Assembly: GCF_004346165.1 (NCBI RefSeq)
Contig: NZ_SLZZ01000008.1
Span: forward strand, 72,281 to 136,280
Length of the DNA: 64,000 bases
Source: Muricomes intestini
Lineage (GTDB): Bacteria > Bacillota > Clostridia > Lachnospirales > Lachnospiraceae
Direction: 5' to 3'
The position numbers were made by a program, and so were the translations under genes. The notes beneath the pieces were generated by a model that saw nothing but the letters and a program-made list of their open reading frames with translations, searched no databases and was not told the origin of the DNA. Positions 24,610-33,045 of the stretch are shown piece after piece (position 1 is the first letter of the stretch; each line of letters opens with the position of its first letter).

Positions 24610-26030
24610 GCTCCCGTAAATATTTCCAGGTACTTTTCGAATATCTCACATATATTTGCTGCATCGGCCCGGCGGTCCATTTCACAAAAAATCCTAAGCA
24701 GCGGTTCAGTCCCAGAAAACCGGGCACTGATCCAGCCTCCATTTTTGAAATATACTTTACAGCCATCCAGATAGGATACCCTGTCGATTTCACAGGGTAA
24801 CTCCGGCAACTCTTTATCTTCCAGAAGAATTTTATAAATACTTTCCTTCTTTTCATCCGTAAATTTATAGGAGCGCTCTTCCATATAAACCTTTCCAAAT
24901 TCTTCTTGTACATCCCGGTAGAGTTCGGAAAGTTTTTTTCCGGTAACAGAAATCATCTCCACCAGCAAGGCGGCAGCATAAATTCCGTCTTTCCCATGGA
25001 TGTGTCCGCGCACTGTAAGCCCACCGGAGGACTCCCCCCCTATCACAGCATCGGTGGCCTGCATCTTGGCTGAAATATGTTTGAATCCTACAGGAACCTC
25101 GTAGCAGACTTCCCCAAATGCAGCCGCCTCTCTGTCCAACACGTGAGTGGTGCAGATGTTTCGGACCACAGGTCCTTTCCATCCTTTATACCTCACTAGA
25201 TAAAAGTATAAAAGCACCATAATATCATTGGGGTGCAGAAATCTCCCTTCATCATCAATCACACCGATTCTGTCTGCATCCCCATCTGTTGCCAGTCCGA
25301 TATCACAGTGACGCTCCAGCACATAAAGCTGAAGACTTCTCAGTGTATCTGCATTGGGGGCCGGAAGTTTTCCTCCAAACAAAGTGTCATGCCGTCCGTT
25401 TATCGCAGCCACATCACATCTGGCCGTCAAGAGTATCGTTTTCAATGAAGTCTCACTTACCCCATACATTGGATCAAGAGCAATCCTCAGATGCCGCCTC
25501 CTGATTGCATTCATATCCACCGCAGTGATAATATTATCCAGATACTCATTGAGAGGATATATTTCTTCAATCAGGCCCGCTTCCTTGGCCTTACTGTACG
25601 CCATCTCTTCGACGGGAATATCTGTAACATCCTCGATATACGCTTCAATCTCCATAGTCTGCCGTTCATCCGCATCTCTCCCCCCGTAAGTAAATACTTT
25701 AATTCCATTGTAAATAGCTGGATTGTGACTTGCTGTTATCATCATTCCATAATGAAGCCGGTGCTTCATCACATAGAACATCACAAGCGGAGTTGGAACA
25801 GACTGATTAATCAGACTGGCCTTAATACCCTGGGCAGCAAATACCTGTCCCGCCCACTGCATGGCCTCCTTTGACAAAAAACGCCTGTCGTACCCAAGGA
25901 CAATTCCTTCACTTTTGACTCCCTCTTCTTTCATCTTATCTGCAATTGCTCTGGATAAAATCTGAATGTTCTCTTTGGTGAATTCATCACCGATTACTGC
26001 ACGCCAGCCTCCTGTACCGAATTTAATCAT
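24606..26030 (-). CDS. Phosphohexomutase (phosphoglucomutase/phosphomannomutase family)
   Basis: 474 residues from ATG 26030, with GGGAGGA just upstream; the start overlaps the end of the GH94 gene by 8 bp. The four active-site loops are visible: MITASHNPAIYNG with the catalytic phosphoserine, DGDADRIGV binding magnesium, GGESSGG for sugar selection and RFSGTEPLLRIF holding the phosphate. The start FGTGGWRAVIG is typical. In this operon it should convert the sugar 1-phosphate released by the phosphorylase into the 6-phosphate for glycolysis or amino-sugar metabolism. Whether it prefers glucose or N-acetylglucosamine phosphates is not decided by sequence alone. Confidence 0.88.
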   Translation of the reverse strand: MIKFGTGGWRAVIGDEFTKENIQILSRAIADKMKEEGVKSEGIVLGYDRRFLSKEAMQWAGQVFAAQGIKASLINQSVPTPLVMFYVMKHRLHYGMMITASHNPAIYNGIKVFTYGGRDADERQTMEIEAYIEDVTDIPVEEMAYSKAKEAGLIEEIYPLNEYLDNIITAVDMNAIRRRHLRIALDPMYGVSETSLKTILLTARCDVAAINGRHDTLFGGKLPAPNADTLRSLQLYVLERHCDIGLATDGDADRIGVIDDEGRFLHPNDIMVLLYFYLVRYKGWKGPVVRNICTTHVLDREAAAFGEVCYEVPVGFKHISAKMQATDAVIGGESSGGLTVRGHIHGKDGIYAAALLVEMISVTGKKLSELYRDVQEEFGKVYMEERSYKFTDEKKESIYKILLEDKELPELPCEIDRVSYLDGCKVYFKNGGWISARFSGTEPLLRIFCEMDRRADAANICEIFEKYLEIFTGA

Positions 26031-28443
26031 CTGTTTTTCCTCCCATACGTACAATTATCTGATGAACCGTGCCCTCCTTCATCTGTGGTATCTCTGAAAC
26101 CTCTTTTCCATCCAGCAGCACAGATCTGATTCCCTTCATAACCCCATCCGGATTCTCCACCCTGATTTGATATTCTGCATTTCTCCACCGGCGTTTTACC
26201 GCAAATTCTTTCCATTCTCCGGGAATACAGGGATCAATCAAAAGGCTGTCCATCTCCGGGCGTATTCCCAGAATATAATGTGTGACTGCAAAATATGCCC
26301 AGCCGCCGCTTCCTGTCATAAATGGATGACGTGCCCTTCCATAACATTCATGGTCCTTTCCCATAATAAACTGGCAGTAGGAATAGGGCTCTGCTTCCCG
26401 TATCTCAATCTTATCATTCTGGTAATAAGGACAAAGTGCGTCATAAAATTTCACTGCCTTGTCCCCCCTTCCCAGAACGCACTCGGCCGCCCAGGCCCAG
26501 GGATTAGGATGACTGAATACAGAAGCATTTTCTTTCAGCCCCGGACATACCCGGGTGACAAATCCAATATCATCGTCTCTTTTTGTATAAGCCGGAGCAT
26601 TTAGCTGCAGTCCATAAGGGGTATACAGCCATTTTTCCACACTATCCATGGCTGCCGCGCCACGCCCAGGTTCTGCTGCCCCGGAAAGTACCGCCCAGGC
26701 ATTGGATTCCAGATGAACTTTTCCCTGTTCATCCTCCATAGTGCCAATTGACTTTCCATTCTTTGTAATTCCGCGTATATACCACTCTTTATCCCAGAGC
26801 TGTTCGCTGGCCTTTTTCACCTGTTTGCCCATATCTCTATATTTCTTTATATCTCCATCGATCTCCCAGCCCTCTGCTTTATCCTGAAGGTATTCTGCAA
26901 GCTCCAGAAAATTGGAAATAGCCCAGTAATGCAGAAATGTGACAAGAGCACTCTCTCCACCGCCCAGGTTCAGACAGTCATTCCAATCCGCCCGGAGTCC
27001 TTTGCAGATACCCGTTTTGCCCACTTGTTCATGAGAAAAATCCAGAATACGTTTCATATGCTCGTAAACCGTATCTTCACCGCCATCTGCATAAGTCACC
27101 TTTTCTTTTAAAAACTCCATCTCTCCGGTTTCTTTTACATATTCAACTATAGAAGGAACCAACCACAGGGCATCATCTGAGCAGGCCTGCTCCAGCTTAT
27201 GTACGCGGTCTTTTTCTGCTGTGGGGACAACAGTCGGGGAATCTGCATACTCCGGCTTTACATCCGGGTCAAACCATTCCGGTTCAAAAAGATGAAGTCC
27301 ATAGCCTCTTGTTGTCAACGCTCTGAGAAGCTGCAGAATCCTCTGCCGGCATTTTTCAGGGTTGGAATGCGGTACGCACATGGCATCCTGCGCCGTATCC
27401 CTATACCCTAACCCAGTTCTTCCTCCGACTTCAATAAAAGATGCAAATCTGGAAAACATTACATTGATTTCAGCCTGATATAAAGTCCATGTATTGGTCA
27501 GCACATTCATTCCCTTATCCGGAGTCTGAATCTGAAGACTACTCAACTTATCATCCCAGTAATCTCTAAGTTCCCGGTAAGACTGATCTACTCTATTCAG
27601 GTTCGAATACTTTTCCCGAATCCTCAGTCCTTTTTTCCGATTTCCTGACCCCAGCATAAAAATTAGCCGAATACTTTCCCCTGCTTCCAATTTCAGATTC
27701 TTTTGAAAACTACCGCAGTGATTATTGCCCGCCTCCGCTGAACCTGTACATTGCCCTTTAAGCACTGCCTCAGGATTTTGCTCTGTGTGATAAAGTCCCA
27801 GAAAACTATCTCTTAAAGTGTCATAACCGTCCGGCCGGAAGGACGCTGTGAAATACTGCTCCTTTCCCGGCTCGTAAAACATTTTCTGTTCAATCACACC
27901 GTCCTGATAGCCGGCTCCGGCACAGTACATACTCATCTGAAAGTTCTGATTGTCACTTGCAACGCCATGAAAAGAAAACTCACAGAAAGAAAATATTTGC
28001 AGCTCTCTCATTTGGCTGCCGGCATTTTCCACAGTAAAATCCCACAGCAGTACATCTTCTCCCAGGGGAATTGTCAACCGCATTTCCGTTTCTATGTCCG
28101 CATATCTGCTGAAATACCTGCTGTAGGAAAGTCCGTGACGACAGCTGTAATCCACCTGTTCCAGCGGTTTTCCCACAGGCTGCCAGGTAGCACTCCAATA
28201 ATCCTTTGTCTGCGTATCCCTGAGATATAAATCAAATCCCGGACGGTCCATGGGAACTGCGTTTCCCCTGAATCTGGTCATCCGGTGATACTCGGGGGAT
28301 TTGTGAAACATATATCCTCCTGCAGTCTGGTTTATTACAGCACAAGTGTCTTCCACACCGAGATAATTTGTCCATGAAACCGGTACATCTACACGCTCAA
28401 TTACATATTCTCTGTTTTTTTCATCAAAAAAACCATATTCCAT
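26023..28443 (-). CDS. GH94 family disaccharide phosphorylase, N,N'-diacetylchitobiose phosphorylase-like
   Basis: 806 residues from ATG 28443 with GGAGG ten bases upstream; the frame opens seven codons earlier at GTG. The N-terminal beta-sandwich (GFFDEKNREYVI) is followed by an (alpha/alpha)6 barrel. The catalytic acid motif is GLRADWNDCLNLGGGES, with DWND at about 486-489, close to Asp492 of the Vibrio chitobiose phosphorylase as I recall it. GGRTGLGYRDTAQDA (phosphate/substrate site) and PYSYCQFIMGKDH are also typical. There is no signal peptide, so it is a cytoplasmic enzyme that splits an imported beta-disaccharide with phosphate into a sugar 1-phosphate and a free sugar. Cellobiose or another beta-glucoside remains possible. 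Confidence 0.85.
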   Translation of the reverse strand: MEYGFFDEKNREYVIERVDVPVSWTNYLGVEDTCAVINQTAGGYMFHKSPEYHRMTRFRGNAVPMDRPGFDLYLRDTQTKDYWSATWQPVGKPLEQVDYSCRHGLSYSRYFSRYADIETEMRLTIPLGEDVLLWDFTVENAGSQMRELQIFSFCEFSFHGVASDNQNFQMSMYCAGAGYQDGVIEQKMFYEPGKEQYFTASFRPDGYDTLRDSFLGLYHTEQNPEAVLKGQCTGSAEAGNNHCGSFQKNLKLEAGESIRLIFMLGSGNRKKGLRIREKYSNLNRVDQSYRELRDYWDDKLSSLQIQTPDKGMNVLTNTWTLYQAEINVMFSRFASFIEVGGRTGLGYRDTAQDAMCVPHSNPEKCRQRILQLLRALTTRGYGLHLFEPEWFDPDVKPEYADSPTVVPTAEKDRVHKLEQACSDDALWLVPSIVEYVKETGEMEFLKEKVTYADGGEDTVYEHMKRILDFSHEQVGKTGICKGLRADWNDCLNLGGGESALVTFLHYWAISNFLELAEYLQDKAEGWEIDGDIKKYRDMGKQVKKASEQLWDKEWYIRGITKNGKSIGTMEDEQGKVHLESNAWAVLSGAAEPGRGAAAMDSVEKWLYTPYGLQLNAPAYTKRDDDIGFVTRVCPGLKENASVFSHPNPWAWAAECVLGRGDKAVKFYDALCPYYQNDKIEIREAEPYSYCQFIMGKDHECYGRARHPFMTGSGGWAYFAVTHYILGIRPEMDSLLIDPCIPGEWKEFAVKRRWRNAEYQIRVENPDGVMKGIRSVLLDGKEVSEIPQMKEGTVHQIIVRMGGKTDD

Positions 28444-28504
28444 ACAAAGACATCCTCCACTCACTATATTTTCGAGCCTGGCTCTGAATAGTTACGATAC
28501 TTTT

Positions 28505-28533
28505 ATTATAGAGAGTTCATACTTTGTATGGAA
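28505..28533 (-). promoter_or_regulatory. Predicted promoter with an overlapping palindrome, GH94 operon
   Basis: On the minus strand a TATAAT at 28510-28505 has only a poor -35 (TTCCAT, 28533-28528). The spacer carries the palindrome CATAC-TTT-GTATG (28518-28530), well placed to bind a regulator. This suggests a controlled promoter about 60 bp before the GH94 start. Confidence 0.45.
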
Positions 28534-28602
28534 TAGTCATTCCTGTTAATATTTGATTTATCTTGGCTATAATTATAACTGTGTCTTCTTTTAGCATTAG
28601 TT

Positions 28603-29466
28603 TTAGAAGGAAGGAACTACAGCTCCTTCATATTTGTCTTCCATAAACTTTTTCACAGTATCACTGGTAAGTGCTTTAATAAGTGCTTTTGTTTTATCAC
28701 TGTCTTCATCTCCTGAGCGGACTGCAACAACATTGCTGTAGGTTGTTGCCGCAACAGAATCTGCATCCTCTGTTGCCAGGGCGTCGGATACTTTTAGCCC
28801 TGCCTCAATTGCATAGTTTCCGTTGATGACAGCTATATCCGCATCCTGTAAGGAGCGTGGAATCTGGGCAGCTTCAACCTCAGTGATTTTTAAATTCTTC
28901 GTATTCTCTACAATATCGTTTTTGGTTGCGTCCAGCTCTACACCATCCTTTAAAGTAATAAGGCCATTGTCAGCCAATAAAAGAAGTGCTCTGGCTTCAT
29001 TGGAGACATCGTTGGGAACTAAAACCTCAGCACCGTCTGCAAGATCATCCAAAGATTTTGTCTTTCCCGCATAAATGCCGAAGGGCTCATAATGGATTGC
29101 CCCTGCACTTACAAGATCGGTTCCGTTTTCTTCATTGAACTGATCCAGGTATGGTTTGTGCTGAAAGTAATTGGCATCCAGATCTTCGGAATCAAGCGCC
29201 AGGTTTGGCTGAACATAATCTGTATATTCTTTGACTACCAGTTCATAGCCCTCTTCCTTCAAAATATCTTTTGCAGCATCCAAAATCTCCGCGTGAGGTG
29301 CGGGAGTTGCACCCACAGTAATCTTTTCCAAATCTCCAGATTTTTCCTTTGATTCTGTTGTGGTTTCTGTTTTGTTAGTATCAGATTTTTCACTGTTGTC
29401 TGCGCATGCGGTAAGTACTCCTATTGTAAGAGCCGCAGCGGCAAGTACATATAATGATTTCCTCAT
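28603..29466 (-). CDS. metQ: Methionine ABC transporter substrate-binding lipoprotein
   Basis: 287 residues from ATG 29466, eight bases after AAGGAGG (an ATG two codons earlier is too close). Lipoprotein signal with lipobox LTAC. The mature part is of the NlpA/MetQ family: KITVGATPAPHAEIL, YFQHKPYLDQFNEENGTDL and the C-terminal KFMEDKYEGAVVPSF. It is the third gene of metN-metI-metQ. It delivers methionine to the MetI channel. Confidence 0.93.
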   Translation of the reverse strand: MRKSLYVLAAAALTIGVLTACADNSEKSDTNKTETTTESKEKSGDLEKITVGATPAPHAEILDAAKDILKEEGYELVVKEYTDYVQPNLALDSEDLDANYFQHKPYLDQFNEENGTDLVSAGAIHYEPFGIYAGKTKSLDDLADGAEVLVPNDVSNEARALLLLADNGLITLKDGVELDATKNDIVENTKNLKITEVEAAQIPRSLQDADIAVINGNYAIEAGLKVSDALATEDADSVAATTYSNVVAVRSGDEDSDKTKALIKALTSDTVKKFMEDKYEGAVVPSF

Positions 29467-29516
29467 AGTCATATCCTCCTTGATAAATTTTATGTTGTAA
29501 CGCCTTTGGGCGGTTA

Positions 29517-30182
29517 CTACTTAATTCGTTTGTCGCTTTTTCTAGATAAGCCCATCCCCGCTTCCTGGATAATTTGGACAATAATAACCAGAATAGCCAC
29601 TGTAATAAGCATCATGTTTGTCTCATATTTATAATATCCATATCGGATGGCAATATCTCCGAGACCTCCGCCGCCTACAAAACCAGCCATAGCAGAATAT
29701 CCTAAAATAGTCGTAATAGCCAGTGCCGCTCCTACCAGCAGGGAAGGCTTTGCTTCGGGGAGATAGACTTTCCAGATGATCTGAAAGGTGGAAGCTCCCA
29801 TAGATTTTGCCGCTTCAATGATTCCTCCGTCTACTTCCTTAAAGGAAGATTCTACAACCCTGGCTACATAGGGTGCGGAAGCTAAAGTCAAAGGAGGGAT
29901 TACCGCCGTTGAGCCTAAAGTGGTGCCTACGATCATCCTTGTAAGAGGAAGCATCATAAGAAGAAAAATAATAAAAGGCACGGAGCGGATCAGATTTATA
30001 ATTATGCCCAGGGGCTTGTGAAGCCACGGCATTGGATGAATCCCGTCCTTATCCGCAACAATGAGAATGATGCCCAAAGGAATTCCTATCACATAGGCCA
30101 GTAAGGAAGAGACCGCTATCATGTACAGTGACTCCAGGGTTCCTGTTAAAAGCATTGAAATAGTTGCCGAATCAAATGTCAT
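29517..30182 (-). CDS. metI: Methionine ABC transporter permease
   Basis: 221 residues with five or six membrane helices and the coupling loop EAAKSMGASTFQIIWKVYLPEA. The N-terminus overlaps the end of metN by about 11 bp and carries GAGGAGG upstream. MetI works as a dimer with two MetN subunits. Its length and motifs match the family. Confidence 0.93.
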   Translation of the reverse strand: MTFDSATISMLLTGTLESLYMIAVSSLLAYVIGIPLGIILIVADKDGIHPMPWLHKPLGIIINLIRSVPFIIFLLMMLPLTRMIVGTTLGSTAVIPPLTLASAPYVARVVESSFKEVDGGIIEAAKSMGASTFQIIWKVYLPEAKPSLLVGAALAITTILGYSAMAGFVGGGGLGDIAIRYGYYKYETNMMLITVAILVIIVQIIQEAGMGLSRKSDKRIK

Positions 30183-31194
30183 AATCCTTTACCTCCTCAT
30201 GTGATATTTTTGCTGTTTTCAAATAATTAAGTACCCGGTTCTGCTCTGTCTCATCCTCCGGCAGCTGAATCACCATCTGCCCCATGGCAGTCCCGTGAAT
30301 ATCTCTTGTCTCTGCATGCATAATGTTGACCGGAACCTTACAGGCTAAAATTAAATTGGCAAGAACCGGCTCAAAAGAAGAGCGTCCGTCAAAGGAAATC
30401 CTGACCTGTCTGGAACCTCCAAACCGGCTGACTTGTTCTGCCGCATCCCCCAAAATAAGCTGGCGGCCGATTTTAGATTTTGGCTCCGAAAATATCTCTG
30501 CCACAGAGCCAACCTCCGCAATATGGCTTTGGTCAATGATCGCCACCCGATCACAGATTGCTTCTATAACAGACATCTCATGTGTGATGACAACCACCGT
30601 AACCCCCATGCTCTTGTTAATTTCCTTTAACAAATCCAAAATAGACTTTGTAGTATTGGGATCCAGAGCACTGGTTGCCTCGTCACAGAGAAGAATCTTT
30701 GGATTAGTGGCCAGAGCCCTTGCGATAGCCACTCTCTGCTTCTGCCCTCCCGAGAGCTGTGCTGGATAAGCTTTTGCTCTATCCTCCAGCCCGACGACCT
30801 TCAAAAGATCCTTCGCTCTGTTTACAGCCTTCTTCCTGGGCCATTTGGCGATTTCCAGAGGAAAACAGACATTCTGAAGCACATTTCTCTGGTCCAGCAG
30901 ATTAAACTGCTGAAAAATCATTCCCATAGCTTGTCTTGCCATCCTCTGTTCCTTTGGACTCATGGCAGCCAGGCTCTCATTTTCAAAAAACACATCCCCC
31001 GATGTAGGTATCTCCAGGTAATTGATACAGCGGACAAGCGTACTTTTCCCTGCTCCACTGAGACCGATGATTCCAAATATCTCCCCTTCCTCAATGGACA
31101 GGTTGATATCATCTAAAGCCTTAATAGGGCCGTTTGCAGTCTGGAACTCTTTTCCAAGTCCAACCAGCTTAATAATAGGTTCTGATGACTCCAT
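30172..31194 (-). CDS. metN: Methionine ABC transporter ATP-binding protein with NIL domain
   Basis: 340 residues: Walker A IGLSGAGKST (about 42-51), Q-loop GMIFQQFNLL, signature LSGGQKQRV, Walker B ILLCDEATSALD, switch VITHE. Residues from about 262 to the end form the NIL domain, which in E. coli MetN binds methionine and inhibits transport from inside. The gene is preceded by AAGGAAAG, then by a repeat palindrome, an intrinsic terminator and a Met/Cys-rich leader peptide, which suggests that expression depends on the methionine supply. Confidence 0.93.
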   Translation of the reverse strand: MESSEPIIKLVGLGKEFQTANGPIKALDDINLSIEEGEIFGIIGLSGAGKSTLVRCINYLEIPTSGDVFFENESLAAMSPKEQRMARQAMGMIFQQFNLLDQRNVLQNVCFPLEIAKWPRKKAVNRAKDLLKVVGLEDRAKAYPAQLSGGQKQRVAIARALATNPKILLCDEATSALDPNTTKSILDLLKEINKSMGVTVVVITHEMSVIEAICDRVAIIDQSHIAEVGSVAEIFSEPKSKIGRQLILGDAAEQVSRFGGSRQVRISFDGRSSFEPVLANLILACKVPVNIMHAETRDIHGTAMGQMVIQLPEDETEQNRVLNYLKTAKISHEEVKDYDI

Positions 31195-31213
31195 ATCTCA
31201 CTTTCCTTTCTTA

Positions 31214-31233
31214 AAAGGGGACTGTCCCCTTTG
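31214..31233. repeat. Palindrome of the GGGGACTG(T/A)CCC repeat family
   Basis: AAGGGGAC-T-GTCCCCTT lies between the leader terminator and the metN ribosome site. Related copies are at 59702-59744 and 62908-62950. Confidence 0.6.
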
Positions 31234-31252
31234 CAGTTATTTCCTATTACAT

Positions 31253-31286
31253 AAAAAAGCCGCAAGCCCTGCACAGACCTGCGACC
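31253..31286 (-). terminator. Intrinsic terminator in the metNIQ leader (candidate attenuator)
   Basis: Read on the minus strand, GUCGCAGGUC (31285-31276) pairs with GGCUUGCGGC (31268-31259, wobbles included), loop of 7 nt, then GC-free UUUUUU at 31258-31253. It lies about 65 nt after the stop of the leader peptide and 60 nt before metN. A preceding CTGCA...TGCAG pair (around 31290-31312) could form an alternative structure. Confidence 0.75.
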
Positions 31287-31351
31287 TGATAATCCTGCAT
31301 TTTTACTGCAGCTGCCAAATATCAATCACATCCCATACAAATGAAAATCTA

Positions 31352-31447
31352 TTATCGATTTTTTGCACACTCTGAAACACAACACATCATCATACACATG
31401 CTGTCCATCAGGGTAATATTCATCTGCATGGCTTTCCACTGATTCAT
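31352..31447 (-). CDS. Met/Cys-rich leader peptide of metNIQ (31 aa, proposed)
   Basis: ATG at 31447 has GGGAG eight bases upstream; the stop is TAA at 31354-31352. Of 31 residues, 8 are Met (1, 7, 9, 14, 17, 19, 20, 21) and 4 are Cys (18, 22, 23, 27), with the core SMCMMMCC. An in-frame ATG at 31465 is possible but its ribosome site is too close. The frame starts about 60 nt after a near-consensus promoter and is followed by an intrinsic terminator before metN. Scarcity of charged Met-tRNA (or Cys-tRNA) would stall the ribosome in the core and could favour read-through. That it is translated and acts this way is inference; the composition and layout are seen directly. Confidence 0.65.
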   Translation of the reverse strand: MNQWKAMQMNITLMDSMCMMMCCVSECAKNR

Positions 31448-31514
31448 AACGGCAACTCCCTTCATATCTCCTATAGGTAAACTAAGGATTAAATGAATGC
31501 TTCTTATGAGGCGT

Positions 31515-31543
31515 ATTTTACCTTTTCTTTAAGAGTTTGTCAA
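31515..31543 (-). promoter_or_regulatory. Promoter of the metNIQ leader
   Basis: On the minus strand TTGACA (31543-31538), 17-bp spacer, TAAAAT (31520-31515). Transcription would start about 310 bp before metN, which leaves a long leader. No SAM riboswitch or T-box consensus was recognised in that leader. Confidence 0.75.
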
Positions 31544-31684
31544 GACTTATTTCTCCTTTTTCTAATCCTCCAGTGGCCTGGACTGCCTGTCCATATCTCC
31601 GATATGAACAAAGCTGATATGAAAGAGGCATCAATCATTTCTGACTGATGCCCTGTAAAACATATTGGCTGTTTATGTTGTATA

Positions 31685-32044
31685 CTATTTAAGAAGTGCA
31701 TCCTTCTTTTCAAGGATTTCTGCTGCAGCCGTACATGCCGCACAATCACAATGCTGCGCTCCGGCAGTCTTGATTTCCTTTGCGTGTGCCGCCATATTTT
31801 TAGCATTCTCAGCTCCAAAAATCTGTATTCCGTCTTCAGATTCGGCAAGGCCTATTAACCCATCAATCGGTGTGACATCTTCTTCCAGCTCTTGAATATA
31901 TTTTTTTGTCTCTGCGGCCTCTTCTCCCGTTCCAATAGCATCCAACCAGATCTGTGCCGCCGCTTTTGCCTCAGCACTGCATGATGGTGCACTCATTAAG
32001 TCGTGTGTTTTCTCAACAGCATAATCTAATACTTCTTTCTCCAT
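31685..32044 (-). CDS. Small acidic cysteine-containing protein of unknown function
   Basis: 119 residues, rich in Ala and Glu, mostly predicted helix, no membrane segment. Cys22 lies in SAPSCSAEAK and Cys99, Cys101 and Cys104 in HCDCAAC near the C-terminus, a possible metal or redox site. I recall similar short Lachnospiraceae proteins being labelled Hsp90 in databases; nothing in this sequence resembles the Hsp90 ATPase, so I do not adopt that name. ATG 32044 follows AAAGAAGGA. It is 100 bp after a DtxR-type regulator and near feoAB, so a link to metal handling is conceivable. Confidence 0.6.
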   Translation of the reverse strand: MEKEVLDYAVEKTHDLMSAPSCSAEAKAAAQIWLDAIGTGEEAAETKKYIQELEEDVTPIDGLIGLAESEDGIQIFGAENAKNMAAHAKEIKTAGAQHCDCAACTAAAEILEKKDALLK

Positions 32045-32146
32045 GATTGTTCGTCCTTCTTTCCTATGAAATTTATCTCTATGTTAGCACAAATTCTTCC
32101 TATTGTATACGAACCCATTGTTTAATACCTAAAATTCTTTTTTTAT

Positions 32147-32629
32147 TCATTTATTTAGCTGTGAATAATAACGCTTAAGCTGCTCTTCAATCTCCGGGTT
32201 CTGCTCAAAAAACTCCAGCATAGCCTGGATTCTCAGCACACTGGACGAACATATCATATGTTCCACCAGCTCCGTTTCCACTAAGGGATCTGCGCTTCCA
32301 ATCAAAGTAAAAAAGCGCTCCATGATATGATGGCGCTCCAGCAGATATGCGCCGCTCTTTCTTCCATCCTCTGTCAGCAAAATACTATCATGCTTATCGT
32401 ATTTTAAATATCCAAGCTCAACAAGCTTGGATATCATTTTTGACGCGGAAGATGGACGGACATGAAGACTTTCTGACAGCTTATTGACACGCGTGTAGTT
32501 TTCCACCCGGCATAACCGATATACCATCTCAAGATAATCCTCCAGAGCAGGCGTAAGCCTCCCTTCATTTTGTTGCTTCAGCTGATAACCGCGAACAGTA
32601 TGAAATTCGTTTTCTATAGGTTTACTCAT
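32147..32629 (-). CDS. DtxR/MntR-family metal-dependent transcriptional regulator
   Basis: 160 residues from ATG 32629 (GGAGG upstream); a longer frame lacks a site. The winged helix is TPALEDYLEMVYRLC...RVNKLSESLHVRPSSASKMISKL, followed by the metal-binding dimerisation helices (SGAYLLERHHIMERFF; ETELVEHMICSSSVLRIQAM) with the His/Glu/Cys ligands usual in this family. It is divergent from feoAB and most likely represses it with Fe(II), though Mn(II) is possible. Confidence 0.88.
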   Translation of the reverse strand: MSKPIENEFHTVRGYQLKQQNEGRLTPALEDYLEMVYRLCRVENYTRVNKLSESLHVRPSSASKMISKLVELGYLKYDKHDSILLTEDGRKSGAYLLERHHIMERFFTLIGSADPLVETELVEHMICSSSVLRIQAMLEFFEQNPEIEEQLKRYYSQLNK

Positions 32630-32778
32630 AAGCCTCCATCCTCTATGCCAGATTTTTGTATCATTCATTTGTAACACTTTATGCTTTCACTTCATAAATT
32701 AGTCATAGGAAACGGCATTTCCCACCCCTAACAAACAGACAGCCCAATTTCAAATATATGGTTTAGGAGGATTTTACC

Positions 32779-33045
32779 GTGAATACCACTCAAATATCAT
32801 TAGATAAGCTTCCAATTGGAAAAAAAGCAAACGTTTCCGCCCTAATCTCCGACGGTGCAGCCAGAAGGCGTATGCTGGATCTTGGTATTATTGACGGAAC
32901 CGAAATAAAACCGCTGTATAAAAGCCCTTCCGGTAACCCTGTTGCCTATCTTATTCGGGGTGCTGTCATTGCGCTGCGTTTGGACGTATCAGAAAAAATC
33001 ATGGTATCAGTCACGGAGGAGGAGTCATCATATGGGGTTAACTAA
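32779..33045 (+). CDS. feoA: Ferrous iron transport protein A
   Basis: 88 residues starting at GTG 32779, eight bases after AGGAGG. SH3-like FeoA fold with LDKLPIGKKANV, RRRMLDLGIIDGTEI and GAVIALRLDVSEKIMV, the usual conserved points. It overlaps feoB by 14 bp. FeoA is a small cytoplasmic partner of FeoB. The divergent DtxR-type gene and the inverted repeat GGAAA-N5-TTTCC at 32708-32722 point to iron control. Confidence 0.92.
   Translation: MNTTQISLDKLPIGKKANVSALISDGAARRRMLDLGIIDGTEIKPLYKSPSGNPVAYLIRGAVIALRLDVSEKIMVSVTEEESSYGVN

Noticed and set aside
31195..31684. SAM riboswitch or T-box in the metNIQ leader
   Set aside because: Neither the SAM-I core nor the T-box TGGNACCGCG element could be recognised by eye; the Met-rich leader frame explains the region better. 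A covariance-model search would be decisive.
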